Of a stretch of 64,000 nt of DNA, positions 21,397 to 33,588 are shown piece by piece (the first letter of the stretch is position 1; each line of letters starts with the position of its first letter). The notes under the pieces are model-generated. The model searched no databases and was not told where the DNA came from. It saw nothing but the letters and a program-made list of their open reading frames with translations. The stretch is taken from positions 1-64,000 of the forward strand of contig BLJB01000128.1 in the NCBI GenBank assembly GCA_013423325.1. The letters run 5' to 3'. The translations under genes and the position numbers were made by a program. Origin of the DNA: Usnea hakonensis (lineage: Eukaryota; Ascomycota; Lecanoromycetes; Lecanorales; Parmeliaceae).

Positions 21397-23185
21397 ATGG
21401 CTTCTTTGGAGGACCGCATCTCCAAGCCGGATAATGAGCATGCCGAGGCCAAAGACCCTGGATCTTCTACTGGCACGAATATTAACGCGGCTTCTTTCGT
21501 GCCTGGCGGGTCCTCTTCATGGGCGGATGAGGCTGCTGAGGCAGCAACTAAATCAGAACCCTCTGCAGTGAATGCCAAAGCCGAGAAGGAGATGAGCGAG
21601 ATGTCTACGGCCCAGACAGATGGGGCGAGCGGCCCCTTAGGCGGTTCTTCTGGCATTTATGATCCGAGTTATGAGGTCAACGTCAAGCTCAGCGATCTTC
21701 AAGCCAACCCTGATGATCCCCTCTTCTCTATCAAATCTTTCGAAGAGCTCGGCTTGTAAGTTTATCTCTATATTAAGACTTATGTGTTCAGGCTCTGATG
21801 CTTGCATCAGGCACGAAGACATTCTCAAAGGCATCTATCAGATGCGTTTCACTAAGCCGTCCAAAATTCAGGAGAAGGCTCTGCCCCTTTTGCTCCGCAA
21901 TCCTCCCACCAACATGATTGGGCAATCTCAGTCTGGCACAGGGAAGACAGCAGCTTTTGTTCTGAATATGCTATCACGTCTAGATTACTCTCCAAACATG
22001 CTCACCACTCCTCAAGCCCTTGTACTTGCACCAAGCCGCGAGTTGGCTCGTCAGATCCTAGGAGTCATCCAGATCATGGGTAACTTCGTCAAGGGTCTAA
22101 CCTGTGGAGTCGCTATCCCGACCGAGGCCGCAAATCGCACGAGAGATGGCCTCAAAGTTCAAATCATAGTCGGCACTCCTGGGACTACGATGGACATGAT
22201 CAAACGCCGCCAATTGATGGCGGATAAAATCAAGGTCTTAGTCCTTGACGAGGCCGACAACATGTTGGACCAACAAGGTCTCGGGGATCAATGTATTCGC
22301 GTAAAGCAGTAGGTACAGAGTTTAGTAGATTGTGTTGGTCTTCCTAATTCGAGCCTTAGTCTACTACCGAAGGCCATTCAGGTCGTCCTGTTCTCGGCCA
22401 CCTTTCCCGACCATGTGGTCGAGTATGCCAGTAAATTTGCTCCAAATGCGAATCAAATTACTTTGAGGCATGAGGAACTCACGGTCGAGGGCATCAAGCA
22501 GCTCTATCTTGACTGTCCCACCGAGTCAGATAAGTTTGACGCGTTGGTCCGTTTGTATGGTCTCATGACGATTGGATCATCCATCATCTTCGTTAGGGTT
22601 CGTTGTCAACTCGACCAGCAAAGGGTAGAAGCTAATATACGAATAGACTCGCCAGACCGCTCTAGAGATCGAAAGACGCATGAATGCAGAGAACCACACT
22701 GTTGCATGCCTGACCGGAGAGTTTCAAGGAGCGCAACGTGACATTATCATCGACTCTTTCCGCAACGGCCAAACTAAGGTCCTAATCACCACCAACGTCC
22801 TATCCCGCGGTATTGATGTGCAAACCGTGTCACTCGTCGTCAACTACGTAAGTCGCTCAGACTGCGACACAGTCTCATCTCGCTGACTGCCAACTAGGAT
22901 CTCCCAGATGACGGTCATGGCAATACCGACCCTCAGACTTACCTCCATCGTATTGGTCGTACCGGCCGCTTCGGGCGTGTCGGTGTCTCGATCAGCCTCA
23001 TCTGCGGCCGAAAAAGCTACCAGATGATCAAAGAGATTTCTGACTACTTCGGCGTTGATATGACCTCACTTCCCCACGACGACTGGGACAAAGTTGAAGA
23101 TATAATCAAGAAGGTGATCAAGAGCTCTCGTGCCGGATCGAACTTCCAGGCCACTAGTAGTTCCACGAATGATGTCAACATGTAA
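21397..23185 (+). CDS. DBP5: DEAD-box RNA helicase Dbp5 (mRNA export)
   Basis: Exons: 21397-21755, 21811-22308, 22360-22597, 22647-22847, 22898-23185; 527 aa. The N-terminal 100 residues are Ala/Ser/Glu-rich and divergent, then helicase motifs follow: Q motif region (FTKPSKIQEKALP), motif I GQSQSGTGKTAA, Ia APSRELARQ, Ib GTPGTT, II VLDEADNMLDQQGLGDQ (the DQQGLGDQ extension is Dbp5-specific), III FSATFP, IV SSIIFVRTRQTA, V TNVLSRGIDV, VI HRIGRTGRFGR. Dbp5 works at the cytoplasmic face of nuclear pores. It remodels mRNPs with Gle1/IP6 and acts in translation termination. All four introns use GT-AG ends. Frame, order and length fit an intact gene. It is head-to-head with BZZ1. Confidence 0.96.
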
Positions 23186-23853
23186 GCATTGAGTTGAGGA
23201 CGAAGATATCTTCCTGTCACAGCACGGCGTCAGAGCTAGATGAAGAACCACCATTCGATGACACACATTCTTGTTAACAGGCGGGACCGCTCGATGATGC
23301 CACTTTCCAGGCCGCTGTCGCAACGGGCGAAATGCTAACTAGATCTGGGCTCTGCAGGGAACAGTCCGGTAGTAGTTGGATGTATTGAGCCAGGCGTTGA
23401 TGGCAAAAAAGTAAAGCTGGAGGAAATATTGCGTGCATTAGTAGGCTAAGGCCATGAAAGATGGCTTTCTTCTTAATCTTCAGCAGCATGCATTAGAGTC
23501 TGCGGGCTTTTGCTACTGCACGGACACAGATAGGTTCGAATGAAACAGAAGATATTGAGCAATTCTAGTCTCATTACTCTGGAAAGTGATTCCCTAGCGT
23601 CAGGAAAGCGGAATTTCATGTATTTGATCGCCGCTTCATGCCCTGCATAATTTGTCAAAGACTTTGCAAATTGGGTTCCAGAAACAAGTCCATTGATCGC
23701 CAAGGAACGATAGCAAGGTCTGTCGAACCCCTCGCAGGCTTTGTTCTCGGTGCGGCAATGCCAGCTGACTCGGTCTGCAACGCAAAACGTGTACAGAACC
23801 AAGGATACCAGCGCACACATCCACCCATTCCCTCAACCCACTTCCCCTCACCC
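23186..23853. other. Spacer between converging DBP5 and sulfoxide reductase genes
   Basis: No gene is supported. The part next to 23854 is C-rich on the plus strand. Frames seen in it are shadows of composition. Confidence 0.4.
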
Positions 23854-24661
23854 TCAACCATCCCAATCACAGCTCTCTCCCAACAACTCCGCCAACCTCC
23901 CCAACCCCTCCTCATCCACCTCGTCAAATCCCCCAACCACCCCACAATCAACATCCATAATCGCAACAACCTACCCCCGCCATCAGCCTACTCCCATCAA
24001 ACCTCTCAGCCAAAAAAAAAAACACTCACCTCCCCCTCCCTCCCCAAAACCGGCACCACAATCTCACTCCTACTCTCCCCATCGCACGCTATATGTCCCG
24101 AAAACTCACGCACATCTTCAACCCTCACTATCTTCTTGGTTGCGGCAGCGGCGCCGCATACGCCGCGGCCAATGGCGATGGTTTGGCATGCGGGACGGCC
24201 GTGGAAGGGGCCGAGGATGAGGGTTGAGGGGTGGGTGCGCGAGAGGGTGTAGAAGCCGGCCCAATTTACGTGGCTGAGGGGTGGGGGGAGGGAGTGGTAG
24301 AGGTGCCAGAGGAGGGAGGATGTGTTGGCTAGGTTGCTGTTTGGGTGGAGAGAGGTGGTTGTTAGCGATTTTTATTTGGGTTTTTGGGGGGGAGGGGTTT
24401 GGGAGGGAAGGGGGAAACGGACGCACCAGACCTGTCAGGTGGGGGGTGGCTGTTAGCGGAGAGAAGGGATGGTTGTGGATGGTGTGGGATCGGGTACCCA
24501 GTTTCGCTGGTCGAGGAAGAGAGCTTGGGCCGAGGTGTGGAGGGAAGTGTACTTCTCGCGCTTTGAGGCTCCGGGGGCGAAGTTTGAGGAGTCGGCGTGG
24601 ACCTGCGGTGCTTTTAGCGATGTAAAAAGGAAATGTGCATATGGGAGGGTTAGCAAACCAT
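23854..24661 (-). CDS. Free methionine-(R)-sulfoxide reductase (GAF-domain fRMsr)
   Basis: Exons: 24661-24659 (ATG only), 24602-24498, 24431-24427 (5 nt), 24336-24030, 23970-23854; 178 aa, the family length. The protein reads M-VHADSSNFAPG, QRNW-VC-NLANTSSLLW, NWAGFYTL, LILGPFHGRPACQTI, GRGVCGAAAAT, HIACDGESRSEIVVPV and MDVDCGVVGGFDEVDEEGL, matching yeast YKG9-type fRMsr. Catalytic cysteines are in GRGVCG and HIACDG. The enzyme reduces free Met-R-SO with thioredoxin. Exact recovery of the conserved RNWVCNLAN requires the 5-nt exon GTCTG flanked by CAG and GT. The first intron has a weak donor (GTTTGC), so the start is less certain. The 5' part of the coding strand is C-rich and the 3' part G-rich. 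It is divergent from RPS28. Confidence 0.88.
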
Positions 24662-24938
24662 GATTGCGAGCCACTCGTGTTTCTTTTCTAAATTCAAATG
24701 TATCGTTATTGGTACGAGTACGTACTGCCAAGACCTGGGCCTATTGGGGCTAGGCCGATTTAGTCGTAGTACGGACAGATTCCGCATCCGAATCGCACAT
24801 TGCAAAAGTTGCGAAATATCTCTCCCACCAAGACGCGCTCAAACACACCCACGCTCTCACGCACATTCTACAGAAGAACCTCTTCAATACAGATTTCTCA
24901 CTCCTTCCACCAACCTTTTCCACAGAAAATCATCAGCA
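24662..24938. promoter_or_regulatory. Bidirectional promoter, sulfoxide reductase and RPS28
   Basis: Only 277 bp separate the start codons. The half nearest RPS28 is pyrimidine-rich (CACACCCACGCTCTCACGC around 24845), as in many fungal ribosomal-protein promoters. No factor site is assigned. Confidence 0.4.
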
Positions 24939-25330
24939 ATGGAATCATCAAAGATTCCCGTCAAACTCGTAAAAGTAACCAGAGTCCTCGGCCGCACAGG
25001 TGCGTGACTTCTCTTCCAACAAAAGAACCAAAGCGAAAACCAAAAAAGAATAGAAATAGCTTCCATCTAGTTATATACCTACTTACACAAACAACCAGGT
25101 TCCCGCGGCGGCGTGACCCAGGTCCGTGTCGAATTCATGGACGATCAAACCCGGAGCATCATCAGGAACGTAAAGGGACCAGGTACGTTCATGTTTAATT
25201 TCTCACATCTCATTACTATGGGGGGGATCGAGGGACAGATGCTGATTTTTCTCGTCTTGTGTGTATAGTTCGTGAGGATGATATTCTGTGCCTGCTGGAA
25301 TCTGAGCGCGAGGCGAGACGGCTGAGATGA
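24939..25330 (+). CDS. RPS28: 40S ribosomal protein eS28
   Basis: Exons 24939-24999, 25099-25182, 25269-25330; 68 aa. The product reads MESSKIPVKLVKVTRVLGRT, GSRGGVTQVRVEFMDD, RSIIRNVKGPVREDDIL and LLESEREARRLR, a full-length and almost invariant S28 protein. It is part of the small ribosomal subunit near the mRNA exit region. Two introns of 99 and 86 bp lie at positions that split glycine and valine codons. The ATG is in CAGCAATGG. This is too short and interrupted to be seen in a single frame. Confidence 0.97.
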
Positions 25331-25677
25331 TGAGCTGGCTGTGGGGCGAAGTGGTGGACGAGGTTGGGAGGATAAAGGGGTTGGGTTTAAGGTAGATGGA
25401 GTTGTGTGATAGGGATAGCGGATTTGTGGTCAATGTCCGTCTAGTTTCGAAGGCTAGTTGGAGAAGCTTGCCATCTCTTCCGTTCCCTTCTATATGCCTT
25501 CCGGACAGCTCCCGAAAACAAACCATTCCAAGTCCATTTCACAAACTCTGCAGTTCCGTCTTGTATGATGCGCAGGTGCTGACCCAGCTGCACATCATCC
25601 AAGGGAACGGACTTCTAGAACGGCGCAGATCCATTTCATTTCTACGCTATATATATCCTCTATCATACTTCGTCTAC
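25331..25677. other. Spacer between converging RPS28 and methyltransferase genes
   Basis: 347 bp with no supported gene; presumably the two 3' UTRs. Confidence 0.35.
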
Positions 25678-27248
25678 TCAGTTAGTATCTGCCAATATGG
25701 CTTCAATGATCCCCTCACCCATTACTGGCACTTCAATTTTCACTACCCTAAGGCCTACTCCCTCCAAGAGCTTCCGCCAGTGTTCGTCAGTCCTCTCGAT
25801 ACCAGCAATGGCAATCATACTAATATCAAACAAGGACGCAAACGTCGACGCTCCCTTATGAGGGAGAACAGCGTCCATGATAACAATCCGGGAGTAGTTC
25901 GGCTTCATAGCAGGAATCGTATTCAGCAGGATTTCGCGGCATGTTTTGTCAGGCCAGTCGTGGAAGATGTGCCGAAAGAAGTATGTATGAGCGCCTGCAG
26001 ATCTTGAGCTTCAGAGCTGCGGATTTGCGAGAAACACGTACCTTGAACAGGTTGTGGCGTGAAGAAGTTATATACCATGCCCTGGACTTCATCGGATGAG
26101 GGCCGCCCATCGATCTCCCCTTGTAGATCTTGTACAATCATCTGCCCTTTCAAATCTTTTCGAGATTTACGAAGCCCATTCAGGATCTGTCCCCGGCCCC
26201 CTCCAACATCAACCATCAACACCTGATGTTCTGACATGTCTGCGGGGAATAGTGTCGAGACTTTGGCACTCATCGGGCCGTCTTGGTAGGCGGACATTGC
26301 TACCATGGCGGCACTGAACATGTCGAGCTCTCTTGGCTGCGTGTGAAGCCAGTCGAAGTAATCCATATCGGTTTGGGCGGCATATCGAAAGAGGGTTTTG
26401 GCTGAGTCCTCAGGATTTTTGAATGATGTGCTCTCGAGGTAGTCGGGTAACTTGGACATGTATGGTGAAAAGATACTGGCTCTGTTTTCAAAGGGCGTGC
26501 TGTCAGCACACAGAGAGAGAGATGTGTAGCAGAGACGACCTCTCTCGCAAATCTTAAAAATCTATGGGGAATGAGTTTTTGGACATACAATCCTATCATC
26601 AATGTGCGGTATGTTGTATCGGTGAACTTTTGAGAACAAAAGTTATGAGCATACGTTTCCTCGCCAATCTCATCGAAGATTCCCACACTGGAGAGTGCTC
26701 TCATGATCCGAACTATGCACATCAACAAATGAATTCGGACATCTGAAATTTGATCCACCCAGCCAACGACAGGGACCGGATTTTAGTGATTCAAATCCTA
26801 CATACCCGTCAAAAGCTTGTCTGCCCCCGTCTTCGAAGACAGGTCCTCGGCAGAAATCGCCTCTCCGTTAGCTTCAAATACTTCAAAGATTCGCATTCGA
26901 AATGCGGACTGAAGAGAGGCATGTGCCATGGGCTGTTTGAAACACAGAGTTCAGCATATCTTGTACGTAACATCTCTCCCCAAATCGTTGAAGATTCATC
27001 ACGATACCGAAGAGAAAATACATATGACTGAATGAAGCATATACCCCGAATATGACTTTCCAAGTCGCAGTCTCTGGGCCCTCCAACTTTGCTGTTAGGT
27101 TTTTTGTGACAGCAAGGAGCTTTTGCTTTTCGTGCGGCGTGAGAGCGAGAGCGTGTTCCCTTTCACCTAGTGATACGTTGTCGCTGGCCTGCTGGATGCT
27201 TGTGACTAAATCCTGAACTTGAGGAGTCAGATTGCTATGCGAGTCCAT
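25678..27248 (-). CDS. SAM-dependent O-methyltransferase (COMT/fungal secondary-metabolism type)
   Basis: Exons: 27248-27045, 26932-26806, 26742-26589, 26481-26042, 25994-25678; 413 aa. N-terminal helical dimerisation region (residues 1-150, with PMAHASLQSAFRMRIFEVFE and VRIMRALSSVGIF). The Rossmann SAM site is VDVGGGRGQIL, followed by QDLQGEID. The catalytic-core segment YFFRHIFHDWPD holds the general-base histidine of plant-COMT-type enzymes, and SRIVIMDAVLP follows. This is the Omt (PF00891-like) family that methylates phenolic hydroxyls in fungal polyketide and alkaloid pathways. The substrate is unknown: no polyketide synthase, NRPS or terpene synthase lies in the window, so it may act alone or be a remnant of a pathway. 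It is next to a rhodopsin-like membrane protein on the same strand. Confidence 0.88.
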
Positions 27249-27999
27249 GGCTAACGGTGGTTGATGTTATATCTATGATTGTTGTTGCAGAGTAGTGGAA
27301 TATGTTTGGAGAGGAAGTGTTGTAGTTGTGCAGCCAACTCTCGCGCCGGGTGCGGTGGCAAAAGCCACGGGAAAGTCGTCCCGTGGGAGCACTCCATATC
27401 ATTCAGCTATGGTTGAAGAGTATTCTGCCGCAAACAGTATGGCCAAGGGTGAGAACCCCGCGTGTCGAAGGCCGACATACACTTCTCTGGTCCGGAGTGG
27501 TGGCAGTCAATCCTGACGCTGTGGCTGCAGGATTTGACGCTTTGTCAGCGCTTTACATGTTAGGCTGCAGAAAATCGTATCGCCACATGACTAGACGTCG
27601 AGTTGGCTTCTTAACTCAGATTAGATTCGATTCTAAATGGCGCTGATCTATTGGTGGAGTGATTAGTTGTCTTTCTTTCTAGAGGGTTGCACGCCTAAGG
27701 ATTTCCCTTGGTCGGCTTATCGAGCGCCTTGGCACGTTTCTCAAAGGCCAGCCCCAAGATCTCAAGATCTCAAGACTCGATCTCTTACCAAGTCCCGGAC
27801 CCTATTCAGAGATCTGGGCTCGCTTTGTACACGATTAGGTACACGATTAGCTAGCCGTAAAATACGCCACCGATCGAGAAGTTCTTTGCTTGCTACTTGA
27901 ATCTTAATCAAGGTTTCACTAGCCACGCAGAGGACGAGCCATTGACCACAAGTCTAGAGTATAAGAGATCTATCAATCGACCCCGTCCTGCTTCCTTCT
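27249..27999. other. Spacer, no gene seen
   Basis: Upstream region of the methyltransferase and 3' flank of the rhodopsin-like gene. There are only tiny local duplications (AAGATCTC near 27765, ACACGATTAG near 27830). Confidence 0.35.
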
Positions 28000-29505
28000 T
28001 TACTTGTTGCCCAGATCAGTTGGCGGTACCACCGCTGCCAGCCTCACCAGTGTCCACATTGACATCAACAGCTTCAAAATCCCTGTCTTTGAGCGAGCGC
28101 TTGGCATAGTATGAAGCGGTAAGATGTTGTCTCTGCTACTGTCCTGGCTGACGGATCGGTTATGCTTCCTATTCCATGGCTTCATTGGAATATATCTCTG
28201 GAAAGTCTTGGAGTCCTTCAACTCTCCAGACCATTCGGGACTAGCTCGAGCTCGGCTCCTGGAAAACGGATTGGCTACCTTTGGAAGTCTTTTGAGTAAA
28301 GAGCTATGTCCAGAGCGCGAATTCTGAAAACCAACTGTGTTCACGTTGGGAGGAGCCTTGCTTTTGAATTCACGTATCATTTGCAGGACCAGCGCACGGC
28401 AGGGCGGAACAGATCCGGCGATTATGCCGACACAGTACTCGGCAGTCGACCAAATCAGCAAAGAGACGCCATCCCCTTCTGGTTGTCACTTGTTTGATTA
28501 TTGAAATGAAGGGTCTCGATACAGCTTACATGTTGGATCCTTATTTGACTTGAAGTTTTTCACTAGAATTGTCGTGGCAATACCGCACACCATTACCCTA
28601 TGATGATTTAGCCGTCAGCTGCGTCTAGGTTCTCGAAACAAGTGGATAAACGGGAGTGATAGGTAGTCATCGCTTACAAGAAGCCCAAACAAAGTAAGGT
28701 CAGCACTGAGGCTTTGGTTCTGCGACTCATTTGAAGATCTCCAATAATCTGAAACGGAATAGCAGCGCAAAGGAAGTCGGTAAAAACAGTAATAGCTATT
28801 CAGATAACATAGTCAGCGCTGACAATACTTTAAGAAAAAGGTTTTGGTATCAGACCAGATGCGAAGTATGAAACGTTTGTAAAAGTAGAAGTAGAAAGAC
28901 AATTTGCCGTCAGGCGTATCCTGGGTTCCCAATTCCCGGCAAGAGGCCTGCACTGGACGAGGAGTACAACAATATATGTAAAGGTAGAGCTGGCTGCGAG
29001 GGCGATAGTGGCAAAAAGAGAGGCTCTAAGCCATCTTCTTAGACCACCAATCCTTAATAGAAATAGCGTTACAGAGGTTTTCACCAAAAGGATAGTAACA
29101 CCAGTCAAAATTTCTGCGACGAAGATTAATTTTCGAGCTTGAATAGTTTTTGCGAGGTCCAAGTAATAGATGTGTCTCCCGTATCCAGCATACGTCAAAG
29201 CCACTATTATTCCGAATTCAATTACCGCAAGACACTGTCGTAATCACAGAATAAGCTATCCAGACACTTTGAGGTTTAAATGAGAACCTCACCAAAGCAG
29301 CCAGCATTGTCCAATCATCCCATCGATAATGTTTGCTTCCCTTTGTGCGCGCAATGAAACGGACTGTGACGGTGACAATAGAAAGGCCGGTCAAAATTCC
29401 GTTGAGAGTGAGTATTTTCGCACTTTGGTTTTGATCACCACCTGTGGGAGGAGACCCTTCATGCATTTTGCAGACTTGTCTTTTAAACGACGATATGTTG
29501 TGCAT
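28000..29505 (-). CDS. Fungal rhodopsin-like seven-transmembrane protein (PF20684-type)
   Basis: Exons: 29505-29293, 29234-28856, 28795-28678, 28597-28530, 28475-28000; 417 aa (404 aa if Met at 29466 is used). The joined protein shows the family core: LNGILTGLSIVTVTVRFIAR, HYRWDDWTMLAAL, a GYGRH turn, LLVKTSVTLFLLRI, the VQCRPLAGNW segment, TDFLCAAIPF, DPTWDGVSLLIWSTAEYCVGIIAGSVPPCRAL. These are the hallmarks of the fungal extracellular-membrane/rhodopsin domain found in Pth11-like and many plant-associated receptors, without a retinal lysine that I can see. The last 130 residues are a Ser/Arg-rich cytoplasmic tail. The final acceptor (AACCAGAAG) was chosen because the nearer CAG would create a stop. 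Ligand and role are unknown. Confidence 0.85.
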
Positions 29506-31288
29506 ACACAATACGGATGTCAGAGAATGCTGGTCAGTACATTGGCTTCACCATCAGGGGCCAGTCCCATATTTGAGTCCATCTCTTGGCCTGTACTAAC
29601 GCACGACTATGCGAAGGTGAGGGGGAGAATGCCGCGTGCCTGCATTTCCATTACGCGGCTTACTTGAGGTGATGACGGACAGCTTACCTCTTGGATGACA
29701 GGAAAGGCTGAATCCGCAAATCTTCCCCAATTTGCCAACGAGGAGTGCTGCATATCGTGGATCCTCGCTCGTGGTAAGGAAATGTAGGGTTCATGAGTAG
29801 TGTTTCCACTGCAGTCACTACAGGGATCACGGTGTACATTTTCAGAAGTATGCACGAGTCGTGTGACACCAATAGCTGCAAGTTGCTGAGGGCAACACGA
29901 AACGTTGCAAATGCAGGCAGTAATTAAACGGATGCATAGTGTATAGTTAAAGAAAGGATCGTTGGAAAGACTAGAGTAGGAGATGAAGCTTACAGCCTTG
30001 TCCAGCCCACCGAGCCATGCATGTGTCCTCCGGGTCCGTTAAAGAGCTTCCCAAGCCTGCAGCCCGCGCCTTTCAGGTTTCAGCTGTTATGTAGTTCTCG
30101 ACAGATTTAAGTAGGAACAGACCTATCCCATCTCCATGTCAACCCGCCACAATGCAAGTCCGCTTTCAATGCGGAGTGACGTAAATAGCAATGAAAACTC
30201 TTTATTTGATGCTTCACACCATCTTCACGCCTCTTCATGGGAACGGGCTGGTTACTCTTTCTTCATGATCTCTGCTTTCTTCGGCCTTGTTTCCTGCTGG
30301 AATTGGGGAGAGCTTTCACAGTTTTCTTCTCCTTCTTTTCCTGCTGGAAATGTGATAAGCCTTCCATATATTATTGCCATATAATCCATAGCATTTAGGT
30401 GGGGCTTCCCACATAGAAATGCCAACATCCTTCCGACCCACAAGAGCCTACCACATGGCTTTTCTGGAAATAGGGAGAGTGGCCTTGTCTAATTGGGCTT
30501 GCCTCAGCCTTACCCTTAAGCCCGTTAACTCCGTCACATATCCTCAATTGTAACTAGACCTTCAAAAGCTGAATTTTCGTAAGACATCATTGAGATCCAA
30601 CATCAAGTCCCTTACAGGAGGTGAGTGGAACGATTATCAAACAGCCAAGCACCACTCCGATTAATAAAAATCATATCTTCAGCCGTCTAAATTATCCCGT
30701 CGCTCAATTCGCCCTTCTCCTTTTCAGTCCAAACATACCTCATCTAAACACCAACATATACTCACCCCACCCTGTCACGCCGAAATTTATACCAGCTGAA
30801 TGCCGACACAATTGCTCGAGCGTCATACCAGCAGCACATATAAGTTCTTGGCGTAGATAATCTGACTGTATACCAGACACCTTGCACGTAGCATAAATCT
30901 AGAGAATCTCTCCATCCCCACTTACACAATACAATTTCGTCCAACCAAACACTTTCCGGAAGATACACATGATCACGTGCGTCAATGCTCCTTTGTGGAA
31001 AAAGAAGTGTTTACACTGGTGTCTGCAAGGTTGGTGAAGGATCCTCCGCTGCGTCGATTTTATTAGCCATGGAGCTTTCAGGTGATACTAGAGATTCGAG
31101 AGCCGCACTTCTCATGGCTATACACTTGATGTTAGCTGCGATGGTACGGTGTTCAAGGTGCTCTCACGCGAGAACAATGTTATTGATATGCTGAATGCAG
31201 AACGAGAGGAATAGGCGGATGAGACAAGTAATTCTTTGTTAGTTTGCAAGACCTGATTTACATAGAAAGTACATTTTGTGAGATTACT
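29506..31288. other. Gene-poor 1.8 kb stretch
   Basis: Several short frames occur (e.g. plus 30136-30384, with one hydrophobic stretch), but none has recognisable domains or supported splicing. No repeats of note. Confidence 0.35.
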
Positions 31289-33004
31289 TCATTCGTCTTG
31301 TTTCCGCTTCTCCCTGGAACCAAGATCCACCATGCAGCCTTCTGTAGATGAAAGCACGAGAGTCATGGTCTGTTTCTCCACACCTAGTATCTCCACCTTC
31401 TGGCCCGCTGGTAACTGTATGGCGGGAAAATGGCACAGGATTCGGACCACTGTATACGCGGCTTCCGTAAGCGCGAAATCCTCTGGAAGAAAAATTAGTA
31501 TTTATGGCACGAATCCTTCAAGAACAGCATGCAACTTACGGCCAAGGCAGATTCTGGGCCCTCCATGGAATGGGAGGAACCCCCAAGATGCACTGGTCTT
31601 ATCACGGCGGAATGGCATATCTTCGTCCCATCTCTCGGGACGGAAGAGCTCAGCGTCCATGCCATATAAATCTGGTCTTCTGTGCATGGCATAGATAGAG
31701 TAAGCAACCGTTGTACCCTTCGGAATGAGCACCGGCGCGGTTCGGTCTGGACCTCCGCCAGTGGGTAGTACGGTTGTTCTTTTCGCGACGCGGTTGTTGA
31801 TAGGAACAGGTGGGTAAAGTCGCAAGGTTTCGTTGAGCACGTTTTGAAGGTAGCTCATCTTGCGAAGATCTTCTCTCATAAGAGTCGCTGGATCAGAGCA
31901 TTTGTGATTGATCTCTGCTAGCAATTTCTTCATAACATTGGGGTGACGGACAAGTAAGAAGAACGTCCAGGTCAATAAGCACGCCGTGGTGTCTCGACCG
32001 GCCACTAAAAGGCTAATTATTTGACCTCTCAGAACATCACGGTCTGCTGTGCTCTCAGCTACAGCGTCTAGAAAGATACGGCTTTTACCAGAGCTGCGCG
32101 ATAAGTTGCGATCGATGATCTGATCCGCAAATTTGTGTACGTTGTTGCAAGCCTCTCGGAACTTGGATCCTCCTATCATCCAGTAGAAGTCCGGAAGTCG
32201 AAACCGCTGCGTCACAGTTTCTTGGGCTGTATTGAAAGCCTCGGCGAAGGTTTGCTCATTAGCCGACTTTGGTGCTTTAAGGCTTTTCACCGACTCCCCA
32301 AACAGGAACCTTGTTGCGACATCAAGGGTCAAGCGGAAGAAAAGAGGCTGCAAATCATTCACAGGGGAATGACTTGATAGGATGTCGATTAAGTCGTCCA
32401 CAGATGACCTGAAAACGTCCAGGTTCTCGTAGTGTTTATGCTGAAGGGGTGATCGTAGCATTTCTCGAGAATGTTTCCACGCCGAACCTTCTTGGTTGAA
32501 AATGCCATCTCCAAACATCGGAAATGTGATTTCTCGGCGTTTGCCTATGAAGAAGTCTGCATGAAGTTAAGCAATTCAAGGAGCAGTGTCGTCATTGGGA
32601 TATGACAGAAGAGAGACCTTTGAATTTGGTTGATAGCAAAGCTTCGAGGTTGGCGGGTTCAATTGTGTCGATAGCAGATGTACCAATGAAAACCTGCTCA
32701 AGGGTATTTCCTGTTTGCCTGAAATGGAACGGGAAGAGCTCCATCAAGCGCGACTCATTATCGCCGCGGAAACACTGTTCAAGTCGGTCAATGCCCCAGG
32801 GTCTCTGGTTCTGGATCCGAGGCGCTGGTAGACATCTATACTGCTCAGCAAATAGCTTACGAGCCTGCTCTCTGAATTAGCCAGGTCTCCGTCCAAGGTC
32901 AGGACAAGATATACTTGGCGAGTCCGATGATCGTGGATGAGTCTCCAAAAACAGCAGATGATGACCACCACGAATGTGAGGATGAAATAAGAGAGTTGAG
33001 CCAT
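31289..33004 (-). CDS. Cytochrome P450, CYP52-like (alkane/fatty-acid hydroxylase type)
   Basis: Exons: 33004-32915, 32864-32618, 32556-31540, 31482-31289; 515 aa. An N-terminal membrane anchor (LSYFILTFVVVIICCFW) is followed by a CYP52-type proline segment (CLPAPRIQNQ). Then come the I-helix oxygen-binding motif AGRDTTA, ExxR as ETLRLYP, the PERW region (FRPERWDED) and the heme loop FLPFHGGPRICLGQ, whose cysteine is the iron ligand. The last intron falls between LG and Q of this loop and the frame is restored by FALTEAAYTVVRI. CYP52 enzymes perform terminal hydroxylation of alkanes and fatty acids in the ER. The exact subfamily cannot be set by eye. It shares a 584 bp upstream region with an aldo-keto reductase, which could process aldehydes. 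Confidence 0.9.
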
Positions 33005-33588
33005 GCTTGGAAGTGTTGAAACATTGATAATGGCTTGATTTTATTCTATGAAATTGTTTGCTAGCTTACCACTTGTATTTCATGCCAAGCATAACAGGGC
33101 TGAGCTCCAATGGGAAAGGAATGCTTTCACTTGCAAACCAAGCGCCTGTTGACGACTGACACTCGTACATCTGGATGTACAGAGAGAGAGTGAGATAGTT
33201 ATAGGCGTAAAATAGTAGATGGATACCGCTTGCTCTCGAGCCGATACTGGAGCCAAAACCGAGGAGGAAGAGTCTGAGGCACTTGGGACTTGGGAGCTGC
33301 ATTCCTAGCCTGATCCATCCCGTTGTTATGATACATGTGAGCTGCAAATGATAGAGCATGATTTCAATCTCTATTGCAGCTGGACACTAACGTAGGTACC
33401 TTACATGCTTAGACGAGCTGTATTAAGGTTGAGGCGGTAGCTAATCGAGGCGAAACCTAGGTAGGCAGGTACCTTACAGTAGTGCCCTAGAGATGGTGAT
33501 GTCACTGCCGAGCTCATCTCCTTCATCAAAGCCTTTGCTGCCAAGCTAACGACAGGCAATCCCTCTTATCAGTTGATTCTTCGCCATC
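33005..33588. promoter_or_regulatory. Shared upstream region of P450 and aldo-keto reductase
   Basis: 584 bp between divergent starts. It contains TAGGTACCTTAC-type words at about 33392 and CCTAGGTAGGCAGGTACC at about 33457, also seen in other spacers. No known factor site is assigned. Confidence 0.35.

Noticed and set aside
30136..30384. Small plus-strand open frame with a hydrophobic stretch
   Set aside because: 82 codons without similarity or typical signal peptide; insufficient support.
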